Assembly (NCBI RefSeq): GCF_001541345.2
Contig: NZ_LMVL02000001.1
Location: forward strand, 620,001 to 684,000
Source of the DNA: Gillisella vitis
GTDB lineage: Bacteria > Pseudomonadota > Alphaproteobacteria > Rhizobiales > Rhizobiaceae
DNA length: 64,000 bases
Reading direction: 5' to 3'
Shown piece after piece: positions 1-8,948 of this stretch; positions within the stretch are counted from its first letter, which is position 1; each line of letters begins with the position of its first letter. Below the pieces are notes generated by a model that did no database searches, was not told where the DNA came from, and worked only from the letters and a program-made list of their open reading frames with translations. Made by a program: the position numbers and the translations under genes.

Positions 1-219
1 CTCCTTGTCCGGGCTGCCGAGAGTCGTCCAGATATAGCCGTAGCGCCGCCGGATTGGCAGGTTGTTTTCCTGCGCTTTCACGGTCACGTCACCGTCCTCG
101 GTGCGGGTCACGGCGAGATCAATGCCCAGCAGCCGGTTGGCGGATAGACCATAGGGAATAAGCGTTTCGGTATCGATGGGATACCATTGATCGAGGCTTG
201 TTTTGTCGATTGCCATCAT
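1..219 (-). CDS. Oxygenase-like protein, N-terminal fragment; paralogue of the Rieske-less oxygenase at 14128
   Basis: Only the first 73 codons lie in the window; the gene runs off the left edge. The translation starts MMAIDKTSLDQWYPID and ends in RYGYIWTTLGSPDKE. It follows the N-terminus of the protein at 14128-14994 block by block (DDWYAIA, LLG, YGCLFTTLGTPGKD), so the two are paralogues. As in that protein, the region has no C-x-H / C-x2-H Rieske pair. It lies 23 bp downstream of the nucleoside-type permease gene on the same strand and is probably last in that operon. Function is inferred from the paralogue: the catalytic subunit of a split Rieske oxygenase. The iron-binding half is not visible here. 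Confidence 0.7.
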   Translation of the reverse strand, partial: MMAIDKTSLDQWYPIDTETLIPYGLSANRLLGIDLAVTRTEDGDVTVKAQENNLPIRRRYGYIWTTLGSPDKE

Positions 220-242
220 TGGGTTTCTCCCTGCATCCTTGT

Positions 243-1178
243 TCAACGAAGGCTGCGGTAATAGGGCAGGCCAAGGGCGGCAGGTGCCGCCATCAACCGG
301 CGCATGCGCTGCCAGGCGATCACAGGCACGATAATGAAGGCGATGGTTCCGGCATAGGGCAGCATGGATAGAAAAGCTGGAGCAATCGGCCAGCCGCGCG
401 CCTGTCCGACGAAACCGAGTGCGGTGATGAAGCCGAATAACAGGCCGGACAGAGCGGCTGGAATGGGCCGGTATCCGGCAAAAATCACCAGCGCCACCGC
501 GATCCAGCCACGCCCTGCCACCACGCCATCCGACCAGGATGGTACGAAGGCGAGAACCAGATAGGCGCCCGCACCTGATGCAAGCGCCGCGCCCGCGCAG
601 ACATAGCCAAAGCGGATGCGATGGACCGGAATACCGGCCGCATCGGCTGCCGCCGGATTTTCGCCCACGGCGCGCATATTGAGCCCGTGGCGGGTGCGAA
701 ACATCAGAAAGGAAAGGCCCAGCGGCAGGATGATGTAGATCAGGTAGACGAGAATATTCTGGCTGAAAAAAGCCGGTCCAAGGATGGGGATCTCCGAGAG
801 GATCGGCATCTTGACGCCGTGGAAGGTTGCCGGGACCGGCATGCCGGAATAGGATTTACCAATCGTCTGGGCAAGGCCGGTGCCGATCAAGGTCAATGCC
901 AGCCCGCAAAGCACCTGATTGGCCCTGATCGTCACGGTCGCCACCGCAAACACCACGCCGAACAAGGCACCGACGGCGAGCGCCGCCAAAAACCCGAGGA
1001 TGGGCGAGGGAAAGGCGGTGACGGTCGCGACGGCGGTAATCGCCCCCATGGCAATCAGCCCTTCGACGCCGAGATTGACGACGCCGACCCGCTCGGCCAG
1101 CACTTCGCCCATGGCCGCCAGCGCCAGGACGCCGCCAGCCAGGAAGGCGGTGGTCAGAAGTCCGGTCAACAGTTCCAT
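243..1178 (-). CDS. Nucleoside-type (BMP family) ABC transporter permease, second subunit
   Basis: Membrane permease of 311 residues, of the BPD_transp_2 type used by purine nucleoside/BMP and ribose-type importers. About eight to ten hydrophobic segments are visible. The conserved NLGVEGLIAMGA stretch near the N-terminus is typical of the second permease of nucleoside importers such as NupC/RnsD. An upstream in-frame start would add 63 arginine/histidine-rich residues that overlap the preceding gene and look non-coding, so the ATG at 1178 (MELLTGLL) is chosen. Its start is 11 bp from the stop of the first permease gene, and it should be co-transcribed with the ATPase and binding protein upstream. 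Substrate is not proven; a purine-like compound is likely from context. Confidence 0.85.
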   Translation of the reverse strand: MELLTGLLTTAFLAGGVLALAAMGEVLAERVGVVNLGVEGLIAMGAITAVATVTAFPSPILGFLAALAVGALFGVVFAVATVTIRANQVLCGLALTLIGTGLAQTIGKSYSGMPVPATFHGVKMPILSEIPILGPAFFSQNILVYLIYIILPLGLSFLMFRTRHGLNMRAVGENPAAADAAGIPVHRIRFGYVCAGAALASGAGAYLVLAFVPSWSDGVVAGRGWIAVALVIFAGYRPIPAALSGLLFGFITALGFVGQARGWPIAPAFLSMLPYAGTIAFIIVPVIAWQRMRRLMAAPAALGLPYYRSLR

Positions 1179-1189
1179 CGCGGGTCCTT

Positions 1190-2236
1190 TCAGGTCTTGT
1201 CGCGGACGATGCGGTAATGGGAAATCTCGTCGCCGATGGCCGTCAGGAAGAGGATGAGACCGGTGATCGCCAGCACGGTCGAAGTGGTCAGTCCCTGCGT
1301 TTGCAGGATGATGCCCGAATTGAGGATGAAGGCCATCAGCGCGCCCGCAAATATGACGCCGATGCACGAGCCGCGCGCCAGCACCGCGACCATGATACCG
1401 AGATAGCCATAATTGTTGGATATACCGCCTTGAAGGCGATGCACTGTTCCTGTCACTTCCAGCATGCCCGCCAGACCGGCAATTGCCCCCGATAGCAGCA
1501 TGACGGTTATCAGATGGCGGCGGGCGGCAATGCCCGCATAGTTTCCGGCGTGCGGATTGGAGCCGATCAGCCGCACCTCATAACCCCAGCGGGTAAAGGC
1601 CAGCAGCGCTGCCATGGCCAGCGCGAGAAGCACGGCAATCGGCAGGCCCCAATGCACCAGACCCCAGAATTCCGGCATTTCAGCCTTGATGCGCGGCGTG
1701 GCCGAGTTGGCGACGCCGCCGCGTTCGCGCCAGGCATCCGTCGAGACATAATAGACCATCAGGATGGCGACGAAATTGAGCAGCAGCGTGGTGATCAGCT
1801 CGTTGACATTGGCATAGGCACGGGCAAGGGCCGGAATGAGGATCCAGACGCTTCCACCAAGCGCTCCGGCGAAAAACATTGCCACCAGGCTCCAGCCTTC
1901 CGGCAGCGGCACAAAAAGGCCAACGGCACTGGCGGCGAAGGCGCCTGCGTAAAACTGCCCCTCCGCCCCGATATTCCAGGCACCGATCTGTTGCGCGACC
2001 GTGACGGACAGGCCGGTCAGGATCAGCGGGATAACCAGAAGGCCCAGATCTTCCAGACCGAAACTGGAGCCGAGCGAGGACGAAACCACCTGAATGCCAA
2101 GGTTAACAGGGCTTTTGCCCGCGATAGCCAGAATGACACCCGCGATCAACAGCGCCAGCGCAATAGCCGCCACGCGTGCGCCAAGGGCTGCGGCTGGTGT
2201 CGCTGAAGGGAAGCGTTGCAGGCGAAGACTAGACAT
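1190..2236 (-). CDS. Nucleoside-type (BMP family) ABC transporter permease, first subunit
   Basis: Integral membrane protein of 348 residues with many hydrophobic segments, homologous in pattern to the first permease of BMP/nucleoside importers. The motif IGAWNIGAEGQFYAGAF is characteristic of this family. The first 35 residues form an N-terminal tail followed by a hydrophobic helix. The start overlaps the 3' end of the ATPase gene by 8 bp, which implies translational coupling, and the second permease follows after 11 bp. The order binding protein, ATPase, permease, permease is that of a complete importer operon. No permease residue reveals the substrate. Confidence 0.87.
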   Translation of the reverse strand: MSSLRLQRFPSATPAAALGARVAAIALALLIAGVILAIAGKSPVNLGIQVVSSSLGSSFGLEDLGLLVIPLILTGLSVTVAQQIGAWNIGAEGQFYAGAFAASAVGLFVPLPEGWSLVAMFFAGALGGSVWILIPALARAYANVNELITTLLLNFVAILMVYYVSTDAWRERGGVANSATPRIKAEMPEFWGLVHWGLPIAVLLALAMAALLAFTRWGYEVRLIGSNPHAGNYAGIAARRHLITVMLLSGAIAGLAGMLEVTGTVHRLQGGISNNYGYLGIMVAVLARGSCIGVIFAGALMAFILNSGIILQTQGLTTSTVLAITGLILFLTAIGDEISHYRIVRDKT

Positions 2237-3824
2237 GCTGCGCGCCTCCTGCCAACTGACCCGGCTGAAGCTGTCGCCCGCCCATCATCAGGCCGATCTG
2301 CTCGATATCGGTGCTGTCATTCTCGACGATGCCCATGATCCGCCCCTCATAGAGCACGGCGATACGGTCGGAGAGGTTCAGCAATTCCTCGAGTTCCTCC
2401 GAGATCAGCAGGATACCGGCACCTGCATTGCGCAGGTCAACGATATAGCGCAGCATGGTGTTGATTGCCCCGACATCCAGCCCCCGGCTCGGATAGGCGG
2501 CGACCAGGATTTTCGTGGCGATCCGCATTTCGCGCCGCGCCACCAGTCTTTGCTGGTTGCCACCCGACAGATTGCGGATTGGCATGGCGAAATCCGGGAT
2601 GGTGACCTCTGCCACGCTGGCGATGCTGCGGGCCAGCGCCTTGGCGGCGGAGGGGCGAAACAGTCCGCCAACGGTGACCGGCGGTTTGCCATATTCGCGC
2701 ATCACGGCATTGACGGTGATCGACAGTCCCGGTGCCAAGCCGCTTTGGAGCCGGTCTTCCGGAATATGGCCGATGCCGCGCCGCACGAAATCGGCGGCAT
2801 TCGCGTGACCAACCGCTTCGCCGTCGATTTCGATGGTGCCGGAGGCGATGGGCCGCGTGCCGGTCAGGACCTGCGAAAGTTCACGCTGGCCATTGCCTGC
2901 CACCCCGGCAATCCCGAGTATTTCGCCTGCACGCAGATCTAGGGAAATATCGTGCAAGGCCTGACGCCCGTTATCGTCCAGCGCTGTGATCGAATGGACC
3001 CGCATGACCGGGGTCGCAGACATCGGTGTGGCACCTTGCGGGCGCCCCCGCATATCGGCCAGCACGATATCGCGCCCGACCATCAGCCGCGCCAGCTTGG
3101 CCGGGCTGCAATCGGCGGAAAGCTCGGTGCCGACCTTTTGCCCGCCGCGCAGGATCGTGACCCGGTCGGAAATTTCCAGCACTTCATCGAGCTTATGGGA
3201 GATGAAGATCACCGCATTGCCGGTGGAGGCGAAATCGCGCAAGGCCTTGAACAGTTCACGCGCCTCAAGCGGCGTCAGCACGGCGGTTGGCTCATCGAGG
3301 ATCAGCACGCGGGCCTTGCGGGCTAGTACCCTCAGGATCTCCACCCGCTGCTGTTCGCCGGTCGAAAGCTCGGTGATCCGCGCCGAAGGCTTGACCTGAA
3401 GATTGAACTTGGCTGCAAGCTCTGCTGTGCGCTCCTCCAGAACCGGGGCAGAGGCGCGGCGTGGCGTCTCGCTCCAGCCGAGATGAATGTTTTCCGCCAC
3501 GGTGAAGGCATTCACCAGCTTGAAATGCTGATGGATCATGCCGATCCCGGCGGCAATTGCCTGCTGCGGTCCGGTAAATTGCCTTGCATAGCCGTCGATG
3601 ATGATCTCGCCCGCATCCGGCTGATAAATGCCGGTCAGGATATTCATCAGTGTCGATTTGCCAGCGCCATTTTCCCCCAGCAGCGCGTGGATTTCACCGG
3701 GCATGACCTCAAGATCGACATCGCGATTGGCGATGACGCCGGGGAAATATTTGGCTATGCCTTTCAACTGGACGAGAGGGGCTGCCCCCGTCGGTACTGC
3801 AAATTTCGCAGGATGTTCATTCAT
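2229..3824 (-). CDS. Nucleoside-type ABC transporter, duplicated ATP-binding protein
   Basis: Cytoplasmic ATPase of about 531 residues with two ABC cassettes, as in sugar and nucleoside importers of the RbsA/NupA type. The first cassette has Walker A GENGAGKST near residue 50, the signature LSTGEQQRVEILR and Walker B LILDEPTAVL. The second cassette starts around residue 270 with GVAGNGQRE as a degenerate Walker A, then NLSGGNQQRLVARR; this asymmetry is normal for the family. ATG at 3824 is used; a GTG three codons upstream is possible and neither has a strong ribosome-binding site. It overlaps the permease gene and follows the binding-protein gene after a GC-rich hairpin. Confidence 0.88.
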   Translation of the reverse strand: MNEHPAKFAVPTGAAPLVQLKGIAKYFPGVIANRDVDLEVMPGEIHALLGENGAGKSTLMNILTGIYQPDAGEIIIDGYARQFTGPQQAIAAGIGMIHQHFKLVNAFTVAENIHLGWSETPRRASAPVLEERTAELAAKFNLQVKPSARITELSTGEQQRVEILRVLARKARVLILDEPTAVLTPLEARELFKALRDFASTGNAVIFISHKLDEVLEISDRVTILRGGQKVGTELSADCSPAKLARLMVGRDIVLADMRGRPQGATPMSATPVMRVHSITALDDNGRQALHDISLDLRAGEILGIAGVAGNGQRELSQVLTGTRPIASGTIEIDGEAVGHANAADFVRRGIGHIPEDRLQSGLAPGLSITVNAVMREYGKPPVTVGGLFRPSAAKALARSIASVAEVTIPDFAMPIRNLSGGNQQRLVARREMRIATKILVAAYPSRGLDVGAINTMLRYIVDLRNAGAGILLISEELEELLNLSDRIAVLYEGRIMGIVENDSTDIEQIGLMMGGRQLQPGQLAGGAQHV

Positions 3825-3854
3825 TCTCGGCACACCGGCATGAGAGACTGCGAA

Positions 3855-3878
3855 GGGCCGGGCATCATCGCCCGGCCT
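3855..3878. promoter_or_regulatory. Intercistronic hairpin between binding-protein and ATPase genes
   Basis: The arms GGGCCGGGC and GCCCGGCCT flank ATCATC and form a nine-pair stem with one G-T pair. No T-run follows on the minus strand. Such hairpins often lie just after binding-protein genes and raise their mRNA level relative to the membrane and ATPase genes, so a stabiliser or partial attenuator is more likely than a full terminator. Confidence 0.5.
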
Positions 3879-3897
3879 CTATATTTCGTCGGGTGCC

Positions 3898-5010
3898 TTA
3901 AAGCCCCGTGACGCCTTCCACCGACCAATCCCAATTATAAAGCTCGAGTTCGGTCATCTTCTGGCCCTTGGCCACCCGCACGGCGCCCTTGGCGTCCTTC
4001 AATTCGCCGACAAACGGCGACCAGCCGCCCAGCATTTTTGTGCGTATATCGTCTGCCGCCTTGCCGACTTCTGCGGGAACCTTGGCGCCCCAGGCGTCGC
4101 GGTCAACGCCTGCGCCCATGGCAAAAATGCTTTCCGAAGGCGACCATTCGCCGGCCAGCCGCTTGCGCACCTGGTCGATATAGAATTCCTTGAAGTCGAT
4201 AATGATCGAGGACACGTAGGAATTGGGGCCATAGCGGCGGATGTCGGTGTTCCACATCGCAGCCCAGACGCCGCGTTTTTCAGCAACCTGAAGATAGGCA
4301 GCTTCATCCATAATGCCGAACAGGAAATCACAGCCATTGTCGATCAGGGCGGTGCCAGCCTGGGCTGCGGCCTGCGGATCAAACCAGGAATTGATGGTGA
4401 TGGTCTGGCAGGTGGCATTGGGGTTGACGGTGCGCGCCCCCATCAGGAAAGCATTGGTCGAGGCATAGACCGAGGACACCGGGAAGGAGGCGACGTAACC
4501 GAGCTTGCCGGTTTTCGACAGATGTCCGGCGGCAACGCCGACCACATAGGTCGGATACCAATGCGCCATGTAATACCAGCCGAGATTGTCCATCGTCACA
4601 TGGCCATTGCATTCCATGAAGGCGGTGTCCTTGGCGCGGCGCACCACGTCATGCAGGAAGTCGCCGGTAGAAGACGTGTCGAAAATCATGTTCGCGCCTT
4701 CCGACACGAACTGGCGATAGGTGCGGGTGGCATCCGCCGAATAGGGAACGTTCTCGACCTCGAGGATTTTCTTCAGCTTGGGGAATTTTTCCTTGACGGC
4801 GAGAACACCCTGATGGTGCGACCAGGTCCAGCCTTCATCCGTCACCGGGCCGACATGGCCGAAGCCAATCACGGCATCCTCTTCCTTTATGGCCGCCAGG
4901 GTACTGGCGGCTGCGGCAGAGCGCAACATGCCGGGCAGCGCCAGCGAGGCGCTGCCGGCTGCCGCCATGTTGAGAAAACCGCGACGGGAAAGGCTGCGCA
5001 GGTCGATCAT
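3898..5010 (-). CDS. BMP-family substrate-binding protein of nucleoside-type ABC importer
   Basis: Periplasmic lipoprotein-like binding protein of the BMP/PnrA family, about 370 residues. The N-terminus has a twin-arginine-like export signal (SRRGFLNMAAAGSASLALPGM), suggesting export in folded form. The mature part has the VGPVTDEGWTWSHHQG segment typical of the family and later GTALIDNGCDFLFG. The start at 5010 (MIDLRSL) is chosen over one four codons upstream because GGGGGT lies just before it. It is the first gene of the leftward operon and sits back-to-back with the rightward oxygenase/adenine deaminase operon. Family members bind purine nucleosides, but related BMP proteins bind other N-heterocycles, so the ligand remains open. 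Confidence 0.85.
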   Translation of the reverse strand: MIDLRSLSRRGFLNMAAAGSASLALPGMLRSAAAASTLAAIKEEDAVIGFGHVGPVTDEGWTWSHHQGVLAVKEKFPKLKKILEVENVPYSADATRTYRQFVSEGANMIFDTSSTGDFLHDVVRRAKDTAFMECNGHVTMDNLGWYYMAHWYPTYVVGVAAGHLSKTGKLGYVASFPVSSVYASTNAFLMGARTVNPNATCQTITINSWFDPQAAAQAGTALIDNGCDFLFGIMDEAAYLQVAEKRGVWAAMWNTDIRRYGPNSYVSSIIIDFKEFYIDQVRKRLAGEWSPSESIFAMGAGVDRDAWGAKVPAEVGKAADDIRTKMLGGWSPFVGELKDAKGAVRVAKGQKMTELELYNWDWSVEGVTGL

Positions 5011-5483
5011 TGGAACCCCCATATGTTTTTGTTGAACTGGTTTTGTCGAACTCTACCGGTTGGAAAGCGGCGATCCGCATCCACCTGCCGCCCTTTCTGA
5101 GGCAACAACCGTGCCAGATGGCGAAGTCCGACTGTTGATGCTTCGGGATCCACCTCAGCATCGGTTTTGGTAGGACGAGGTCGTACACGCTGGGTTGTTC
5201 ACCGCGCTGATGTTCACCCCATTCCAATCGGCTTTGACCTTTTCAAATCGCCGGTGTTCCGCATAGTCGAAAAAAATCGATCAAGATGATGCGTGAAAGG
5301 CAACATCTTGGCTGAAAAAAACGCTTGTAAGCCAGCTTCTCCTAACGTTAGACTGAATAAAAATCAGGCATGCACAAGATTTAATCTTATGCGTTTGAAA
5401 CGGTCAACCGGAGACGAAATATTGCGCAAGATTGAGCCTGAGGTTGAGCCGAGAAATGAAGTGCGAGCAATGGTGGAGCCGTG
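5011..5483. promoter_or_regulatory. Divergent promoter region between importer and catabolic operons
   Basis: This 473-bp gap separates two divergent operons and must hold both promoters. It is more AT-rich than its flanks. Visible elements are a direct repeat of TGTTCACC at 5196-5203 and 5211-5218, an inverted repeat CAAGATG/CATCTTG at 5282-5310, a palindrome CTAACGTTAG at 5342-5351 and AAGATT-T-AATCTT at 5376-5388. Any could serve the LysR regulator encoded in the operon. A small frame at 5293-5484 has no ribosome-binding site and is not called. No clear -35/-10 pair can be assigned by eye. Confidence 0.45.
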
Positions 5484-5717
5484 ATGAGCCTGACGGTTAA
5501 TCTGGTGTTCGAGGGAGATTTCAACTGCCACAGCTTCCTCAGTTTTGCCCGCCATCGCGCTGGCAGGCTTGATATCGGTATTGATGTCGAGGCTTGCAGC
5601 GAAAACCGCGTTGCGGTTTGCGTCATCGGGCAGGAGGCCTTGGTCGATATGTTTGAAATGGCCTGTAGCCTTGGTCCGACTGACTGCGTCGTGCGGGATG
5701 TCCGGCGGCTTTCGTGA
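5484..5717 (+). CDS. Small acylphosphatase-like protein, catalytic residues lost
   Basis: A 77-residue protein at the head of the rightward operon. Start ATG at 5484 has GGAG about 8 bp upstream. The layout fits the acylphosphatase fold: VFEGDFNCHSF where the family has VxGxVQGVxFR, then FARHRAGRLDIGIDV, ENRVAVCVIGQ (normally DGxVEVxxxG), EALVDMFEMACSLGP (normally the helix before RGPPxAxV) and a last strand VVRDV. The catalytic Arg is replaced by Leu19 and the usual V-x-N asparagine by Ala37, so phosphatase activity is unlikely. The stop codon overlaps an upstream alternative ATG of the Rieske gene (5717), suggesting coupling. It is perhaps a structural or regulatory part of the oxygenase. 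Fold assignment is from pattern only. Confidence 0.6.
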   Translation: MSLTVNLVFEGDFNCHSFLSFARHRAGRLDIGIDVEACSENRVAVCVIGQEALVDMFEMACSLGPTDCVVRDVRRLS

Positions 5718-5770
5718 TGACAAGGTTTGAGAGTGCGAGACAGGCAGCTTTTGAAAGTTCAGGAGAAGGC

Positions 5771-6463
5771 ATGAGCATTGAAACAGTATGGGTACCAGTG
5801 GCACTGTCTTCGTCTATCGAGCCGGGAACCTCGGCTGGTGCTGTCGTTGATGGTGCGGAAATCGTCGTCTGGCGCGATGCCAAGGGGGCAGTGCATGTCT
5901 GGGAAGACCGCTGTCCGCATCGCGGCATGCGGATGAGCTTCGGCTTCGTGCGGGGTGACCATATTGCCTGTCTCTACCACGGGTGGTCCTACGATACGGC
6001 AGGTCAATGCACCCACATCCCGGCCCATCCCGATCTGGAGGTGCCGAAGACCATCCGGGTGACGACCTATGCCGCCGAGGAGCGCGATGGCGTGATCTGG
6101 GCAGCCCTTGCTGATCGTGCCGACGTGGCCAGCATCCCGGATCTTGGAGTGGGTTTAAGCGTTCGCAGCCTTTATGCCGATTGTACCTTGCAACAGGCGA
6201 TGAATGTCCTGAAGGAAGCGCAACTCCCCACCAAAAAGGGAATTTTGCCCGCACATTTTGAGGTTACTGCCGCCAATGCCTGGCAGCTTGAGGCTGGCGA
6301 TCTGCGTGTCGCCGTAGCGGTTCAGGTGATCTCCGCCGGAAGGCTTGCCCTCCATCTGGTGACAGATGCTGCGTCGGCGGCATTGAGGCCGACGCTTGCC
6401 CGCTGGGCAGAGGCACTGCGCCAGACACTTGAGGCGCCCTCTGCCTTGGCGCAGGTGGCCTAA
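5771..6463 (+). CDS. Free-standing Rieske [2Fe-2S] protein, putative electron-transfer subunit of a split oxygenase
   Basis: A 230-residue protein whose first half is a Rieske domain: Cys48-Pro-His50 (CPHRGM) and Cys67-Leu-Tyr-His70 (CLYHGWSYD), 17 residues apart, as in oxygenase-type clusters. The second half (about 110-230) does not have the N-x2-D-x2-H-x4-H mononuclear iron motif of oxygenases, nor flavin or NAD domains. ATG 5771 is chosen because AGGAGAAGGC precedes it; in-frame starts at 5714 and 5717 have no such site. It overlaps the GST-like gene by one base (TAATG). The expected role is to pass electrons to the Rieske-less oxygenase at 14128, as the extra Rieske domain of NdmD does for NdmC. 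The reductase partner is not evident. Confidence 0.85.
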   Translation: MSIETVWVPVALSSSIEPGTSAGAVVDGAEIVVWRDAKGAVHVWEDRCPHRGMRMSFGFVRGDHIACLYHGWSYDTAGQCTHIPAHPDLEVPKTIRVTTYAAEERDGVIWAALADRADVASIPDLGVGLSVRSLYADCTLQQAMNVLKEAQLPTKKGILPAHFEVTAANAWQLEAGDLRVAVAVQVISAGRLALHLVTDAASAALRPTLARWAEALRQTLEAPSALAQVA

Positions 6464-7095
6464 TGTCTGCGATCACGCTTTACAATTACGATCTGGACGA
6501 AAACTGCTACCGGGTGCGGCTATTGCTGTCCTGTCTTGGTCTGGCCTATGAAACCCATGCTATCGATATGGTGCCGGGCCGGGAGGAACAGACCCCGGGG
6601 ATGCTGGCGCTCAATCCGCTGGGGGAGCTTCCGGTGCTGAAGGATGGCGAACAGGTGCTTTACGGCACGCAGGCCATTCTGGCCCATCTGGCCAGGGCCT
6701 ATGATCCCTCCGGCACATGGCTGCCGCTCGATCCGGCTATCTTTGGTGGCGTCATGCAATGGACGTTGTTTTCAGTCACGCCGCTTGGCTCTGCTGTCAC
6801 CGCCCGGCGGGTGGCGCTGTTTGGCGGTCCGGGTGATGCCGAAGCACTGAAAGCGTCATCCCGCGCCGCCTTCCGGATCATGGACGACCACATGACGTTG
6901 CGCCAATTTAATGGCTACGAATGGTTCGCCGGGGCAGGCCCGACCATTGCCGATCTCGCCCTGTTTCCGAGCTTTGCCCTCAGCCGCGACTACGGCATCG
7001 ATCACGATGAATTTCCAGCGCTGCGGCGGTGGCAACGGCGGTTTCGCACCGTTGCTGGCTTTCGCACCATGCCGGGCATACCTGATTACCACTAA
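6463..7095 (+). CDS. GST-fold protein, NdmE-like candidate
   Basis: A 210-residue two-domain glutathione S-transferase homologue. The thioredoxin-like N-terminal domain shows [16 protein letters not shown] and the cis-proline segment [12 protein letters not shown]; the helical C-terminal domain carries [11 protein letters not shown], the usual helix-6 N-capping region. The start codon overlaps the stop of the Rieske gene, so the two products are probably made together. In caffeine degraders the GST homologue NdmE has a structural role in the NdmC/NdmD/NdmE complex. The gene order here makes an equivalent scaffold role attractive, though an ordinary glutathione-conjugating or isomerase role cannot be excluded. 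Confidence 0.8.
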   Translation: MSAITLYNYDLDENCYRVRLLLSCLGLAYETHAIDMVPGREEQTPGMLALNPLGELPVLKDGEQVLYGTQAILAHLARAYDPSGTWLPLDPAIFGGVMQWTLFSVTPLGSAVTARRVALFGGPGDAEALKASSRAAFRIMDDHMTLRQFNGYEWFAGAGPTIADLALFPSFALSRDYGIDHDEFPALRRWQRRFRTVAGFRTMPGIPDYH

Positions 7096-7142
7096 CGATA
7101 GGACAGAGCCGGATCTCACCATTCTGTCCATCAGAGGAGCTT

Positions 7143-8948
7143 ATGCCGATGGCCTTAACCCGATTTTCCGTTGCCCCGCTGGCAGGCATGACGCGGCACT
7201 TGGCAAATGTTGCGTCTGGCCGTGCCGCGCCGGATCTGGTGATCACCGGCGCCCGCGTTCTCTCGACCTATTCCGAGCGTATTTTGCTGGACAGGGAAAT
7301 CTGGCTGGCTGGCGGACGGATCGCCGCGGTCAAACCGGCTGGCAGCTCGAAAGCTTTAGGCGTGTCGCGCTATGATGCGCAGGGCGGCATTCTCGCGCCG
7401 GGTCTGGTCGATCCGCATATCCATATTGAATCCAGCATGGTCACGGCCTGCGCCTATGCCGAGGCAGCGCTTCTCAACGGCACGACGACGATCTTCTGCG
7501 ACAGCCATGAAATCGGCAATGTCATGGATGTCGCCGGTGTCGAGGCGATGTTGGAAGACGCCCGCCATGCGCCGCTGTCGATTTTCCTCACTGTTCCCTC
7601 CACCGTGCCTGCCACCTCACCGGAGTTGGAAACGGCGGGCGGGGATCTGACAGCGGACAAGATCGCTGCCCTGTTCGACACATGGCCGGAAGCGGTGGCG
7701 CTGGGTGAGAAGATGGATTTCGTTCCCGTCACCATGGGAGATGAGCGCGCCCATGCTATTCTGGCCGCAGCGCTTGGCCGGGGCAGGCCGGTTTCGGGCC
7801 ATGTCTATGGCCGTGAATTCGTCTCGGCCTATGCCGCATCCGGCGTCACGGACACGCATGAAGCCATCGACCGCGACATTGCCGATGATCTGCTGGAGGC
7901 GGGGATCTGGCTGTTCCTGCGTGGCGGCCCGCCAACCACGCCCTGGCATTCGCTGCCGGAGGCGATCCGTACGGTGACGGAGCTTGGCGCTTCGCATAAG
8001 CGCATCGCCGTCTGCACCGACGACCGCGATGCTGAGGACCTGCTGGCCTTTGGCCTCGACTGGGTGGTGCGCGAGGCACGGCTTGCGGGCATGAGCCGGG
8101 AGCAGGCCTGGGCCATGGGCTCGCTGCATGGCGCGACGCGGTTTGGCATGGACGGGGAGATCGGCGGGTTGGGTGGCGGGCGCCGGGCCGATCTGGTGCT
8201 CCTGAATGACGACCTTGAACCTGTCAGCACCTGGTATGGCGGCGAATTGGTCGTTGACCACAAAAAGATTACCCCTGTTCTCGATGCCGCGCTTTCCAAC
8301 CGCTGGCGCTATCCCGATACTGCCTATCACACTGTCAAGCTGCCTGACGTGGTGAAGCTGACCCCGGATCTGCCGAATAGCAAAGTCATCGCCAACACGA
8401 TCCGCACCGAATTGCCGGGCATCATCCTCGGGCACGAGAAAATCGAGCTGGAACCGGCCAATGACTGGGAAACGCATTTTGCCCGCCACGGCCTGTGCTT
8501 CGTGACGGTGATAGAGCGGCACGGCAAATCGCCGGGCAATGTGGCGCATGCGCTTCTTTCCAATTTCGCGCTGAAAAGCGGTGCCGTTGCCTCTTCTGTC
8601 GGTCATGACAGCCATAATATCATCATCGCCGGTACCAATGAGGCCGATATGCAGGTGGCTTTGCGCGCCATCGAATCCCATCAGGGCGGGGTCTGTGTGG
8701 TGCAGGATGGCACGGTGACGGCCATGGTGCCGCTGCCGGTGGCGGGCCTGATGTCCGACAAGCGGGTGCATGAGGTGGCCGCTGAAGTTCAGGCCTTGAA
8801 AGTAGAGTGGGAAAAGGCTGGCTGCACCATTCCCTATATGGGCTTCAACCTGATCCCGCTGTCGGTGATTCCGGAAATCCGCATCACCGACAAGGGCCTG
8901 GTGACGGTGCCGCAAATGGTGATCGTGCCGCCCTTCGAGGCAGCGTGA
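7143..8948 (+). CDS. ade: Adenine deaminase (or adenine-deaminase-family amidohydrolase)
   Basis: A 601-residue member of the adenine deaminase (AdeC) family, which converts adenine to hypoxanthine and ammonia. Visible features are the metal motif in [13 protein letters not shown], the following [15 protein letters not shown] segment, the HxH-type metal site, [14 protein letters not shown], and a C-terminal domain with [18 protein letters not shown]. Length matches the family. The start at 7143 follows AGAGGAGCTT. Its stop overlaps the start of the LysR gene (TGATG). Its presence in the same operon as a xanthine-dehydrogenase-like enzyme and behind a nucleoside-type importer argues for purine or purine-like substrates. 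Confidence 0.88.
   Translation: MPMALTRFSVAPLAGMTRHLANVASGRAAPDLVITGARVLSTYSERILLDREIWLAGGRIAAVKPAGSSKALGVSRYDAQGGILAPGLVDPHIHIESSMVTACAYAEAALLNGTTTIFCDSHEIGNVMDVAGVEAMLEDARHAPLSIFLTVPSTVPATSPELETAGGDLTADKIAALFDTWPEAVALGEKMDFVPVTMGDERAHAILAAALGRGRPVSGHVYGREFVSAYAASGVTDTHEAIDRDIADDLLEAGIWLFLRGGPPTTPWHSLPEAIRTVTELGASHKRIAVCTDDRDAEDLLAFGLDWVVREARLAGMSREQAWAMGSLHGATRFGMDGEIGGLGGGRRADLVLLNDDLEPVSTWYGGELVVDHKKITPVLDAALSNRWRYPDTAYHTVKLPDVVKLTPDLPNSKVIANTIRTELPGIILGHEKIELEPANDWETHFARHGLCFVTVIERHGKSPGNVAHALLSNFALKSGAVASSVGHDSHNIIIAGTNEADMQVALRAIESHQGGVCVVQDGTVTAMVPLPVAGLMSDKRVHEVAAEVQALKVEWEKAGCTIPYMGFNLIPLSVIPEIRITDKGLVTVPQMVIVPPFEAA

Noticed and set aside
5293..5484. Possible 63-codon peptide before the acylphosphatase-like gene
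   Set aside because: No ribosome-binding site, no recognisable pattern, and it occupies the presumed promoter region.
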